From Mycosarcoma maydis (lineage: Eukaryota > Basidiomycota > Ustilaginomycetes > Ustilaginales): a stretch of DNA of 64,000 nucleotides. Positions 41,573 through 50,739 of the stretch are shown piece by piece. Within the stretch, counting starts at the first letter, position 1. The number at the start of each line of letters is the position of its first letter. The translations under genes and the position numbers were made by a program. The DNA lies in the NCBI RefSeq assembly GCF_000328475.2, contig NC_026486.1, positions 669,963 to 733,962 on the forward strand, read 5' to 3'. The notes beneath the pieces were generated by a model. That model was not told where the DNA came from and ran no database searches. It was given only the letters and a program-made list of their open reading frames with translations.

Positions 41573-42130
41573 CTTTATGAAAGGGTAGTGACAATCACTG
41601 ACTGGCAAGAATGCGACAGGTGGTAGCAAATGGAAACAGACAAGGCGTGCAAGCACTCACTACGACTCGTGAACATCAGCTGTCAGAAGAAGCCGAAATC
41701 GTAAATCGTAAATCACGAATCGTGAATCACGAATGAGGCACGAGGCACAAGGTGGAGGAACTTGTCTCTTTCTTCTCAAAAGTTCCAGTCGTCAGCCTGA
41801 GTTGGGCCTTGACAACTCACAGGACTGCCCAAAAAGGTGCGCAGACAACTCACGACTCGTGACACTTGACCAACGGGCCGAGGGGGTTTGCCTACGTTAT
41901 ATTTTCTTCATGATTCGTGATAGATCCCTGCCGTGCGTCACGCGTCGTGCGTTCTTCCTCTTGCGCTGGTTGGACTGGCGGAAATCGAGAGTCGTGAGTG
42001 GTGCCTCGAGCTTGGACCAACATCTGCTCGGCTTGACTGGCTTTGCCTGAATTTTCATCTCATCTCTACTCTCATTCACGATTCTGACCTTGACCTACAC
42101 TGTTATCCGCTGGACACTTTGCTCACATCA
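41573..42130. promoter_or_regulatory. Bidirectional promoter region, SCO1 / small mitochondrial gene
   Basis: The 558 bases hold a motif cluster at 41697-41734 (AATCACGAATCGTGAATCAC) and single copies near 41852, 41912 and 42075. The motif copies extend to within 60 bases of the plus-strand ATG. Confidence 0.5.
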
Positions 42131-42652
42131 ATGACTCTACTGGCACCATCTACGACAGCGACCCTGCTGCGCACCCCTTCGACTCGGTTCACTCGATCTG
42201 TGCTGATCCGATCGCATACTCGCACGCTTACCTCGACTGCACATCGCTCACTCGTGAAGCCGCGCTCTCACTTCGAAACCGAATCCGAGCAGCTCAACGA
42301 AGCGCAGAGCTACCTCGCCAGCAAAGCAGCACGCAAAGCTGAGCGAGCCCGCAATCCCACCGGTGCTTCTGCACGTCACTCTTCGCTTTACAGCCAGCTC
42401 TTTCCCGCTCTCCTACGCATCCTTGCTTACGGCAGCAGTGCTTACTTCGGTCTGCATCTCTTGTGGAATGTATTGGACCGCCATGAACAGACTCAGCTTA
42501 TGAACGCGCAGACAAGTTCACTTCAAGCGACTGCCAAGAGTCTCGCAGACAAGGTGGATACAGCTGTTCAGCAGATTGACGCCTCTGGATCATCACCAGC
42601 AATCCCACTACCAGAAAAACGCTCTAACAAGCCTTGGTATTGGCCTTTCTGA
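42131..42652 (+). CDS. Small predicted mitochondrial membrane protein
   Basis: I do not recognise this 173-residue protein. The N-terminal ~45 residues are rich in Arg, Ser and Thr and lack acidic residues, as expected of a mitochondrial presequence. After a charged helical part (SYLASKAARKAERARN) comes a single membrane segment at about 94-117 (LFPALLRILAYGSSAYFGLH). A short Ala/Gln/Lys-rich helix follows, and the protein ends in the aromatic tail WYWPF. The ATG at 42131 begins the presequence, and the upstream open frame is not protein-like. It shares its promoter region with SCO1, and a role in respiratory-chain assembly is a guess from that context. It is convergent with the molybdenum cofactor sulfurase gene, 157 bases apart. 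Confidence 0.65.
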   Translation: MTLLAPSTTATLLRTPSTRFTRSVLIRSHTRTLTSTAHRSLVKPRSHFETESEQLNEAQSYLASKAARKAERARNPTGASARHSSLYSQLFPALLRILAYGSSAYFGLHLLWNVLDRHEQTQLMNAQTSSLQATAKSLADKVDTAVQQIDASGSSPAIPLPEKRSNKPWYWPF

Positions 42653-42809
42653 ACTCGGCCAACATGTCTCTCGCCCTTTAACTTGGATCCTACAACCTCA
42701 ATGACCTCGACATTCGTCATTCTCATGGCTTTTCCAGGTCGAACCGCGTCTTTTGTGTGATGCATTGACGATGGGCAATTATCGAGGAGCATACAGTACT
42801 ATACATCGT

Positions 42810-45614
42810 TCAGGTGGCGACAACTTGCATCCCCACCCACACCTTTGCATCGTCTTCATCTCGATTACTGGCTGACAAATTCGGCAGCCACGCCAAATGC
42901 GAGCCAAAGATGATCCTACCTTTCCCGTTCCTCCGATGTTTCGCCAACGTCTTGAGCAGCTGTGGCTTGATCTCGCCCGTGCGTTGATCCACACAAACCA
43001 TCTGACAGCGCCGACACTCTCCAAGCACACCAAACACGTGCTTGGCCCCCAGCACCACCCGACTAATCCCGTCTTCTACAAATGCTGCCGGCGCAGTCCC
43101 GTCGATGGGAGAAATCAAAAAGTTGGCACGAAAGCTCGCACCCTGCGCTATCAGCCCGTCCTGCTTGTCTTTTCCTTCCGTGTGGGATGCTGAAGAGTAG
43201 CCCGAGTCGGAAGCCAATTCATCCATGGCAGTCGAAGAGCAAGAGCAAGAGCAAGAGCAAGAACAAGAACACGCAGGAGATACAGCTGTCTCTTGGTCTA
43301 CCCATTCGCTGACCTTGTCCACACTGGCAGCATTGATGAGCAAAAAAGGCGACTCATTGCTGAAAATGAGCGGAACCTTGTCGCGGCCCGAATCAAGTTT
43401 CGAGTGTCGACTCACCTCTGTCGCTTGCCTTGCCAGCGTACACGACACGCCCAGTAGATCGGTGAGCACGGACCGCACCACTTCGCTTTTGTGAGGCCGT
43501 GGACGCAACTCAGCGCCACAAACCTCGACGTTTGTGTCCCCGGACGCTTCGTCGACGTACTGCGACTCGTCGTCCAGCTTGATCGTGAAGGCTCGAGTGG
43601 TGCCAACGATGGATACAGTCATCGTGCGAGCAGAAACATTGACGCTTGGCCGGATGAGCGCCATCTTCGGAAACCGCTTTTGGGAAAGCGCTTTGCCGTT
43701 GGCAAGATTCATCACGATCCATTCACGATCAAATTCGAGACCGTGCCGTGTAAGGTTCCACTTCTCGCCGTGCTCAAGATGCTGACCGGAACAGGACTTG
43801 ATCGGATACATCGTGATGTTAGCCAACTCGAAGCGCCTCCCTTCATTTGGCTTTCCTCCAATGCTCTTGACCGATTCGTACCGCGCGGTGAGCGATGCGC
43901 AAAGGAAAAATCGTGCAATGAAGCCGACCAGTCGTTCGACGTCTTCATCCGTATTCAGAATGCACAAACTGACTCGCAACGATGTTGACGCTTTCGAAGT
44001 GCCTTCCAGGGAAGTGCTTCCGGCATCATCGCACCCCACGCCATCAGCGTATTCTTGTTTGAGCTGGGCTGCGCTGACACCGAGTTGGGATGTGACAAAG
44101 CCAGGATTGCAATGCCGGCCCATACGCAAATGGATGTTGCTGATGCTGGCTAGTCGATCGACTTCCTGCGGTGGAACGATGAAGCCGTTGGCGGTCAAGA
44201 TATTGAAGTTGACAATCGGACCACGATCTGCTCCGGCGTCACCGCGCCCTCGGTAGAGCTGGACTACAGGGTTACCATTACCATGTCTCATGCTCTGCAT
44301 GCCTTGAACAAGCTTGCTGCCAAGACTAGCCACATAGTGGCCGCGCAGGTCCCAGGGCCCAAACACTTTGCGATAATAATCGAGCGCCGTGTTGACTGCA
44401 AGAATTGCGTGGATGTTGCTCGTGCCATCTTCGAGCCTTGCCTCAAAATCTTTCCGTGGCTTTGTCCATCGAGCCTCGGCCAGAATTGAGTCGACGGTTC
44501 CGCCGCCATAGTATGTCTTGTGTTGCAGTCGACCAGCGGCAGATCTCTTAACGAGCAGACCACCGAGACCAGTTGGATGCCCAAATATTTTGTAGCATGA
44601 GAAGGCGATCATGTCCGGCAGTTCTTCGGCAGCCCACCCAGACAGATTCAAATTTTGAGACGATGACAGAAACGAAGCGGCATCGACCATTACGATTGCT
44701 TTCTCCGACCTTGAACGACGAAGCTGTTTCGCCAGGTGGACATATCTCCTGCCAGTTGCATTGCACTGCAACGGAAGCACAATCAACCCTTCCTGAGCCG
44801 CCTCGCAGACGTCCTCTTCAGCAAAACTAGCACTAGCAACACCAGCGCGTGCTGCGAGATCTCTGATTCCAACAGCGCTAGTGTGACTCTGGAAGAAGTA
44901 CGAGAATCCGACCTTGCCTCTTGTCGGAGCCCAGTCGAAGCATTCGCCCACTAGCTTGAGACTGGCGGTGGTGCCTGAGGTGAAGATGAGATGCCAGTCG
45001 TGTGTGTCTTGAATTCCAAATACCTCACGCATCATCCGAAGGCGAGTAGCTGCAATCTGGTCTGCCGTGCTGATCGCTGATGGTGACTTGGAGTGCGGAT
45101 TGGACAAGAGCCTGGCTGATAGCTCTTCTGCCACGGCTGTGACCAGACCAGACGGAAAGGGAGGCGCAGCTGCAGCATCCAGGTAGCAAGCATCAACAAG
45201 CTGCGGACATTGACTGGTGCGAATGTGTGCTACGCTTTGGGCAATTGTTGCTTTCGTTGTCGTTGATGATCTCCAGGCAGGTGTTGAGTTGCGACCTGTT
45301 TCCGGCGGTATGAAGCGACGAGCTCGTTCTACCTCTCGATCATCTCCACATTCCACCGAAGGAGAGTCACAACGAGCCGTCCGAGGGAGTGCCTGCAATT
45401 TTTGAGTGACTTGGAAGCGTTTAGTCGTACGATATTGCAATTGCGCTGACACGACAAGAAAGATGACCACCGAACACGCAATTCGATGAGCGACGCTGTA
45501 TTGCAACAGCACAGAGGCAACATATGGCAATGCAAAGCACAACAAGGCTGCCCCTAGCGCTTTGGACGGTATTGTAGCTATCTTGGAAGACAAGAGAGTG
45601 GGGGTCCACATCAT
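42810..45614 (-). CDS. MOCOS: Molybdenum cofactor sulfurase with N-terminal membrane segments
   Basis: The 934-residue two-domain enzyme converts Moco to its sulfido form for xanthine dehydrogenase and aldehyde oxidase (HxB in Aspergillus). The N-terminal half is a class V aminotransferase-like cysteine desulfurase. It has YLDAAAAPPFP, TSGTTASLKLVGE, the PLP-lysine motif FSCYKIFGHPTGLGGLL with K342, and Cys502 in RMGRHCNPGF at the position of the persulfide-carrying Cys. The C-terminal third has the MOSC N-terminal beta-barrel (ITMYPIKSCSGQ) and MOSC domain (GECRRCQMVCVDQRTGE). Before the desulfurase are two hydrophobic stretches (about 20-38 and 44-58) not usual for this soluble enzyme. A Cys-Ser repeat coded by a hexamer microsatellite sits inside the MOSC part. 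The start is the first of two adjacent ATGs. Confidence 0.88.
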   Translation of the reverse strand: MMWTPTLLSSKIATIPSKALGAALLCFALPYVASVLLQYSVAHRIACSVVIFLVVSAQLQYRTTKRFQVTQKLQALPRTARCDSPSVECGDDREVERARRFIPPETGRNSTPAWRSSTTTKATIAQSVAHIRTSQCPQLVDACYLDAAAAPPFPSGLVTAVAEELSARLLSNPHSKSPSAISTADQIAATRLRMMREVFGIQDTHDWHLIFTSGTTASLKLVGECFDWAPTRGKVGFSYFFQSHTSAVGIRDLAARAGVASASFAEEDVCEAAQEGLIVLPLQCNATGRRYVHLAKQLRRSRSEKAIVMVDAASFLSSSQNLNLSGWAAEELPDMIAFSCYKIFGHPTGLGGLLVKRSAAGRLQHKTYYGGGTVDSILAEARWTKPRKDFEARLEDGTSNIHAILAVNTALDYYRKVFGPWDLRGHYVASLGSKLVQGMQSMRHGNGNPVVQLYRGRGDAGADRGPIVNFNILTANGFIVPPQEVDRLASISNIHLRMGRHCNPGFVTSQLGVSAAQLKQEYADGVGCDDAGSTSLEGTSKASTSLRVSLCILNTDEDVERLVGFIARFFLCASLTARYESVKSIGGKPNEGRRFELANITMYPIKSCSGQHLEHGEKWNLTRHGLEFDREWIVMNLANGKALSQKRFPKMALIRPSVNVSARTMTVSIVGTTRAFTIKLDDESQYVDEASGDTNVEVCGAELRPRPHKSEVVRSVLTDLLGVSCTLARQATEVSRHSKLDSGRDKVPLIFSNESPFLLINAASVDKVSEWVDQETAVSPACSCSCSCSCSCSSTAMDELASDSGYSSASHTEGKDKQDGLIAQGASFRANFLISPIDGTAPAAFVEDGISRVVLGAKHVFGVLGECRRCQMVCVDQRTGEIKPQLLKTLAKHRRNGKGRIIFGSHLAWLPNLSASNRDEDDAKVWVGMQVVAT
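43236..43270 (-). repeat. GAGCAA hexamer microsatellite coding a Cys-Ser run
   Basis: About six units of AAGAGC/AAGAAC on the plus strand read as Ser-Cys-Ser-Cys on the minus strand inside the MOSC domain of the sulfurase. The unit keeps the frame. Confidence 0.8.
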
Positions 45615-46361
45615 GATGTCAACTTGCTACCGTCGTACTTAGTGTCCATAGAGATGGTCGTCCGTGTTTCGAGATCAAGGCGCCGAACGCATTGACGCTG
45701 TCATCGGTGCGGTGAGAGACAAGCTGGTGATATAGTCGGTGGAAGGATTAAAAAAGCATGTGCCTGAGATGCTTATCTGTAGAGAGGTGCGCGCGAGCAA
45801 GGTAGATGATTGGCAGTGGGCAATGCATCGAGATGGCAGTCGTGAGTCGTGCAAGTGATAAGGTATGAATTACGAATCACAATGCTAGGGTCTGCAAGAG
45901 CTGCACTCGTGACTGTTCCGCCTCTCTCAGTCGTGAATCACGAATCCTTACTTGACGATTGGTGAACCATAAACCGTGAATCTCGGAGTTGGCCGAAATC
46001 ACAAATCACGAATCACGAATATTCATGAATCGTAAATCGTACATCACGAATCGTGAATGTGTTTTTTTGGTTCAATAACTGAGCTGGTCTAACACTCCGG
46101 TTTCAAAACCACAAGCCATGAAGCACGACCGGGTCCTCACAAACTCACGAACAATCGTGAATGAACATGAACGCCCAGGTTGGCTCTTTGTAACTCGTCA
46201 CAGATTCTGTTCTCTATGCTGTATCTGTCATTTCTGTTCTTCTGAGAGATTGGCGACTCAAGCTTGCAGGCAGATAGGCCAGCTATTCTTGAGCGAAGAA
46301 CGGACAGTTAAATACAACAACACGAAGCGCGTCCGTTTGAAACTTCACGCTTGCTGTTGAT
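45615..46361. other. Intergenic region upstream of the Moco sulfurase gene
   Basis: The 747 bases contain the sulfurase promoter and the end of the SppA-like gene. A dense motif cluster spans 45930-46059, with variants (AATCGTAAATCGTACATCAC). A further copy lies near 46158. No coding sequence is seen. Confidence 0.5.
45930..46059. repeat. Cluster of TCACGA/TCGTGA motifs with diverged variants
   Basis: About eight direct and inverted copies occur, including AAATCACAAATCACGAATC and CATCACGAATCGTGAATG, with point variants (CGTAAATC). The motif-like spacing of about 9 bases suggests local duplication. Confidence 0.8.
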
Positions 46362-49211
46362 CTAGCTAAAGAATGACGCTAGTGGATATTCGGCCCTTGC
46401 ACGTCCTCTCGAATTGCCTGCTCCTAGCCCATGGCTGGCACGCAGCTTCTCTGCCAGCTGCGGGTCGTCGAAAGCAGCTGCAACGCCGCTCGGATCCGCT
46501 GCTGTGGCGATCAGCATCCTGACTGCTGCTTTTGCAGCTCTCTCGCCTGCCTCTTGAAGCATCATCGCCACGGTATTGCTGACTGCCCTTGGGAGAAGGG
46601 AGAGCTGTGGCTCATCGCCCTTGGCGTTGAGCTCCTGAACCTTTTTCCAGAACGGCTTGTCTTCGGGGAAGCGTACCAGCCTCAAGTCGGTAGCCAGTGC
46701 AAGCATGCCATCATCAGTCACTTCGCGGTCCGCTCCAGGTCGGATCTTGGCTGTGGCCTGCTCGATCGTAAGGTTGTCCTTGGTGACCATAGCTTCAAAC
46801 TCTGCTTGCAGCGCAAGAGCCATGGCATAGTAGGCCGAATCCCAGATCCCACCAATCGAGTCGACCAGACCTTTGCCGTAGGGTCCCGTCTTGCTCTGAA
46901 CAGTAGCACCGGAGTTCCTGGTGCTCACGTCTGAAGCCTCATTTTCTTCGGCGTTGTCGGAACTGTGTTGACGCGATTGCTCAGCAGCAGAGTGCGCAGC
47001 GACAGCGAGAAGAGACTCTTGTTCCTCGATACGCTTCTTAATTTTTTCGGCATCCGTCAGGGCGTTGCTCACCGGTGCAGTGGCAGGAGCATCGCCGCTG
47101 GCGCTGTCAGAGCGACTCAACAGGGCCTCTTCGGCCTTAGCGATCAGCTCAGAGAGGAGACCATTGTGGTCGTTATTGCTATTGGTGTTGCTACTGTCGC
47201 TTTCGGTTTCAGGCGCCACGGCCGCGTGATTGGGACCGATGCGCTCAATCAAGACCGTATTGTTGCCGCTGCTCGTTGATACCTCGTGCGTCTTCCATTG
47301 GCTTGTTAGGCTGACCGCCTTGACACGGCGCACAGCCGACTTGACTGCTTCGTTTGCCACCTTATCCGCTCGGTGTGTGGCTGTCTCCGCCTGCTCCGAT
47401 GCAGCATCTTGACCGAGCTCCACAATCTTGTCAGCACTGGGCGTGGCGACATTCAGCTGTACCTGGTCGAGCTCGGCATCTGGATTACATCGCGCCCATG
47501 CGCTGAGACCCGTCATAACCCGGCCACCCGCCAAGTTTTCGACGACTTCGCGGGAGATGCTGCGTCCGTCGCATACCTTTTGAAGAAATTCGTCGTACAT
47601 TTCGTCGATGTGCTTTGCCGACTTGGCTTGCTGTGCCTCATCGAGCTCATGGAGTGTTGACTGCGACGTCGAAGCGGTGAAGAACGTCTGAATGCCAATG
47701 TTGAATTTGTCGAAAAAGGCGCGTGTGATCGTCGGACGCAAAGATGCAACGCCGATGGAGCCAGTAACGGTGTTTTCGCAAGCCAGAATGGCATCGGCAG
47801 CGCTGGCGGCATAGTAGCCTCCGGACGCTGCAGTGTTGCCAAATGAAGCGACGACAGGTTTGCCGTAGTCCTCACGGACACGTCGGACAGCGTCCCATAT
47901 AGACTCGCTCGCCACCACATCTCCACCGCCGGAGTCGATACGCAGCACGATCGACTTGATGTCCTTGTGTTCAGCTGCCTCTTTGAGACCTTTGAGCACG
48001 GACGAAGTGGAAAACTCGCCCGGCGCTGAGCTGATCCCCCCAAGTAGGTACACCACGCCAACTCGCTCCACCTCGTCATCGGAGAGTTGCCGGTCAAGAT
48101 GGCGGTCATTAATCTTGTTGTAGTGGTGCAGCGACTTGAACTTGGTCTCGTCGTTGCCGCCGTGCTTTGGATCGATGAGTCGCTTGATGATATCCCTCTT
48201 GAACGCAGCACCGTTAATGAGTCCTAGCTGCGTAGCCTCCCGAGTGGAGAAGGGTCCTTGCTTCATCCATGCCTCGACCTTGCTCGACGTCAGCTCCGGG
48301 TCCTCGTCAGGAAACCGATTAACAGCGATTGCATGGACAAGCCCGCGGTTGAGCTCACCAAGCAGCTCTGCTTCGTTGTGTATTTGTGGAGCTGTTAGAG
48401 AGTCTTCGCGGCTAAACGTTGAGATCATCGACTTGTACTCCCTTCGTGCCTCGGCAAGTACTCTGATGCCAAAGTAGTCCAATACCTTTTTGAAGAAGGG
48501 AATCTGGGCACTGAGGCCTGTCAGAGGAATCGAGCCGGCGGGCTGCATCCACAGCTCATCGAACGCGGAAGCAAGCAAAAACGAACCTTGGCTGTTGAAA
48601 GTATCGGCCCAGGCGATCGAAGGGCGTGCCTTATCGCCATGCTGCTGCTTTTTGGCGATCTTGAACTCGTGAATCGCTTGCATGAGCTCTTCGATCTGCG
48701 CCAAGCCTAAGCGATTAGGTGTGACAGACGACGGAAGATGCAAGCCGCTAAAGTCGGCAAGGATGCCTTTGATGCGGTCGTCGGCCTGCGCCCACTTGAG
48801 CGCACGAATCACTTCAAACATTTCCATGACTCGCGGCGCCTCTTCGCCGGCAGCAGGGGCGTTGATGAGTGCGCTCACGGAGGGTGGCCCGCGGGATTCG
48901 ACGATCGAGCCGTCGTACACCTTCCAGACAAGGTATGTGTCTGGATGAATGAGATCACGTAAGTACGCATCACGTTTGAGCTTCAGGTAGCCCACAGCTG
49001 TATATGTGGCGAAGAAACCGAACAGCAGCGGACGTCGGTAGGACCATGCTTTAGCGGTGGTGCGACCTGTGCGCGAAGTCGAGATTTTCTTGGCGACAAA
49101 GGCCATCCGCGGGAAACGCTTCTGAAAAGATGCGTACATCCGACCATTGGCTGTCTGCTGAGCTTGACCCGTCGGTCCGGCGGAAGACGAGCGGGTACCT
49201 GGAGCGGACAT
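46362..49211 (-). CDS. SppA-like (S49) serine protease, probably mitochondrial
   Basis: The 949-residue protein carries the tandem-domain core of protease IV/SppA. The catalytic dyad of the bacterial enzyme is conserved: K260 in ARREYKSMISTFSRED and nucleophile S463 in TAASGGYYAASAADAI. The motifs SGGGDV near 436 and NTVTGSIGV near 482 are also in place. The N-terminal ~60 residues are Arg/Ser/Thr-rich with a membrane segment at about 62-78 (PLLFGFFATYTAVGYLKLKR), so import into mitochondria with inner-membrane anchoring is likely. After the core (about 600) comes ~350 residues without bacterial counterpart, Ser/Ala/Glu-rich. S49 peptidases are known in bacteria and plant plastids; I know of none in budding yeast. 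The ATG at 49211 is well placed. Catalysis and targeting are inferred. Confidence 0.85.
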   Translation of the reverse strand: MSAPGTRSSSAGPTGQAQQTANGRMYASFQKRFPRMAFVAKKISTSRTGRTTAKAWSYRRPLLFGFFATYTAVGYLKLKRDAYLRDLIHPDTYLVWKVYDGSIVESRGPPSVSALINAPAAGEEAPRVMEMFEVIRALKWAQADDRIKGILADFSGLHLPSSVTPNRLGLAQIEELMQAIHEFKIAKKQQHGDKARPSIAWADTFNSQGSFLLASAFDELWMQPAGSIPLTGLSAQIPFFKKVLDYFGIRVLAEARREYKSMISTFSREDSLTAPQIHNEAELLGELNRGLVHAIAVNRFPDEDPELTSSKVEAWMKQGPFSTREATQLGLINGAAFKRDIIKRLIDPKHGGNDETKFKSLHHYNKINDRHLDRQLSDDEVERVGVVYLLGGISSAPGEFSTSSVLKGLKEAAEHKDIKSIVLRIDSGGGDVVASESIWDAVRRVREDYGKPVVASFGNTAASGGYYAASAADAILACENTVTGSIGVASLRPTITRAFFDKFNIGIQTFFTASTSQSTLHELDEAQQAKSAKHIDEMYDEFLQKVCDGRSISREVVENLAGGRVMTGLSAWARCNPDAELDQVQLNVATPSADKIVELGQDAASEQAETATHRADKVANEAVKSAVRRVKAVSLTSQWKTHEVSTSSGNNTVLIERIGPNHAAVAPETESDSSNTNSNNDHNGLLSELIAKAEEALLSRSDSASGDAPATAPVSNALTDAEKIKKRIEEQESLLAVAAHSAAEQSRQHSSDNAEENEASDVSTRNSGATVQSKTGPYGKGLVDSIGGIWDSAYYAMALALQAEFEAMVTKDNLTIEQATAKIRPGADREVTDDGMLALATDLRLVRFPEDKPFWKKVQELNAKGDEPQLSLLPRAVSNTVAMMLQEAGERAAKAAVRMLIATAADPSGVAAAFDDPQLAEKLRASHGLGAGNSRGRARAEYPLASFFS

Positions 49212-49869
49212 GGTGAGGTTGTTGGAGCGGACTGAGTGTCGAAGCAGCTGGTGTACTCTCGATATGCTGCTGTAAGCCCTAAGTGGATCGCCTGCTGCTC
49301 GAGCTGTGACGAATAGATAGGTCGATGGCTCGTGAGAATCAGAATCCAGTCAAGGTGTCACAAGAGTGACACGTAGAACCACTCACACTCACTTACGTGG
49401 TCGAATGATCGGCACAAACACCGGCGAGTCTCGCCCTGTTCCAGACGCACGAACCACGAACCACGAGCGGAGATCGGGCCCGAGCAGTCGTGAGTTCCAG
49501 AAACAAGATCAATTTATTTGCTGGACCTATTCGTGATACATGGATTGACGATATTTTCATGAATCCGTGCTTCTCTCCACACGAACGCGAAAGGAAACCA
49601 AAAAGTCAAAGTCGCTTTCAGAAATCGTGAATCACCAATCACGAATGACTTCACGCTTGCTTCTCGCAACGCGGGCGGCGACGTAAGATGGTTTTGAGAA
49701 GATGCACATGGCTCGTGACTAACTTGGTTTTACTCCGGGACTGTGATGATTGCGATAAGATAAAACGACAGAACAAATGGGCTCGCCTCGCATACATTCA
49801 GTCCTCCATCTCTTACACTCGGATCCTCTCCTTTGTAAGTGGCGTACGCGCCATTCTTCTTGCCAAGCC
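49212..49869. other. Intergenic region upstream of the SppA-like gene
   Basis: The 658 bases hold the SppA-like promoter. They include motif copies at 49622-49648 (AAATCGTGAATCACC) and near 49530. The last part is the 3' end of the M43 gene. No gene is seen. Confidence 0.5.
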
Positions 49870-50739
49870 TCAGATACGGTAGGTGTCCATGGCTGCACCG
49901 ATTCGAGCGATTTGCCCATCGGTAAACAAGTAGCGGCAAGACTCGTAAGAGTAATCCATGTGGGAGTGAATGCTGTCCACGCCACCTCCCGCACAAGAGT
50001 CTTGGCTCGTTGGGCAGCCTCGCGTCACGGTGGACTGAGGAGGAGTATCGTCGACATAGTCACCACTGCCAGAGCAACCACCTTGGAAGACGTGGTAGAG
50101 ACCTGCCCAGTGGCCAACCTCATGAACTAAGGTCTTTCCAGCCTGATAGTTGGTAATCGGTCCTCCAGGGTACGTGTTCCAGTCAAGAACGATACCATCG
50201 TTGGTCGGATTGGATCGGTAGTTCCAGGGAAAAGTTGCGTATCCCAGCAGACCAGACGAGCCAAAGCTGACCGTGTAGACGTTGAGAGCGTTGGCTCCAC
50301 CTTTGCGAAGAGCCGACTTCATGGCGCGTTCCTGCGAGGTGCCCTGGTTGACATTGTTAAACCAGTCCGAGTTGACCGTGGTATCAGTGCTGGCAAGGTA
50401 GTAGGTGAGTCCAGTGCTGGCATAGTTGTCGTTGAGGATCGAGATCTGGTTGGCGATGGCGCTCGACGAAATCTTTCCGTTGCTAGAACCATCCGTGATC
50501 AAGTGGTAGTAAACCGGAATCCTAGCCGAGATGGCAGCAGCCGAAGCCGACTTGGAAAGCGAGTTGGAAGTGCGTGCAGCGCGTGCAGCTGCAATTTTGT
50601 TCCCCAAGACCTCCTCGACAGTGGCGGGTGCAGTCTCGTGACTTCCACACAGCTTGACCTCGGAAGGAGCCGCCAAGACAGCAGGTGCGGACACCGCGAG
50701 CGCGACCCCCAAGTAAAGTGCAAGCTTCGTGAACTGCAT
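49870..50739 (-). CDS. Secreted M43-type (pappalysin-like) zinc metalloprotease
   Basis: The 289-residue extracellular metzincin protease has a signal peptide (residues about 1-23, MQFTKLALYLGVALAVSAPA followed by VLA), then a ~60-residue pro-region. The mature part carries the zinc motif HEVGHWAGLYH, with ligands H206, H210 and H216 and base E207. The conserved Met-turn HSHMDYS follows about 50 residues later. Cys residues (GGCSGSGD, RGCPTSQDSCAGG, ESCRYLF) match the disulfide pattern of fungal M43B proteases. The upstream MEM is from a TTG; the ATG at 50739 begins the signal sequence. Fungal members act on host or nutrient proteins; whether this one has a role in plant colonisation is unknown. 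A 2.2 kb empty region precedes it. Confidence 0.88.
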   Translation of the reverse strand: MQFTKLALYLGVALAVSAPAVLAAPSEVKLCGSHETAPATVEEVLGNKIAAARAARTSNSLSKSASAAAISARIPVYYHLITDGSSNGKISSSAIANQISILNDNYASTGLTYYLASTDTTVNSDWFNNVNQGTSQERAMKSALRKGGANALNVYTVSFGSSGLLGYATFPWNYRSNPTNDGIVLDWNTYPGGPITNYQAGKTLVHEVGHWAGLYHVFQGGCSGSGDYVDDTPPQSTVTRGCPTSQDSCAGGGVDSIHSHMDYSYESCRYLFTDGQIARIGAAMDTYRI

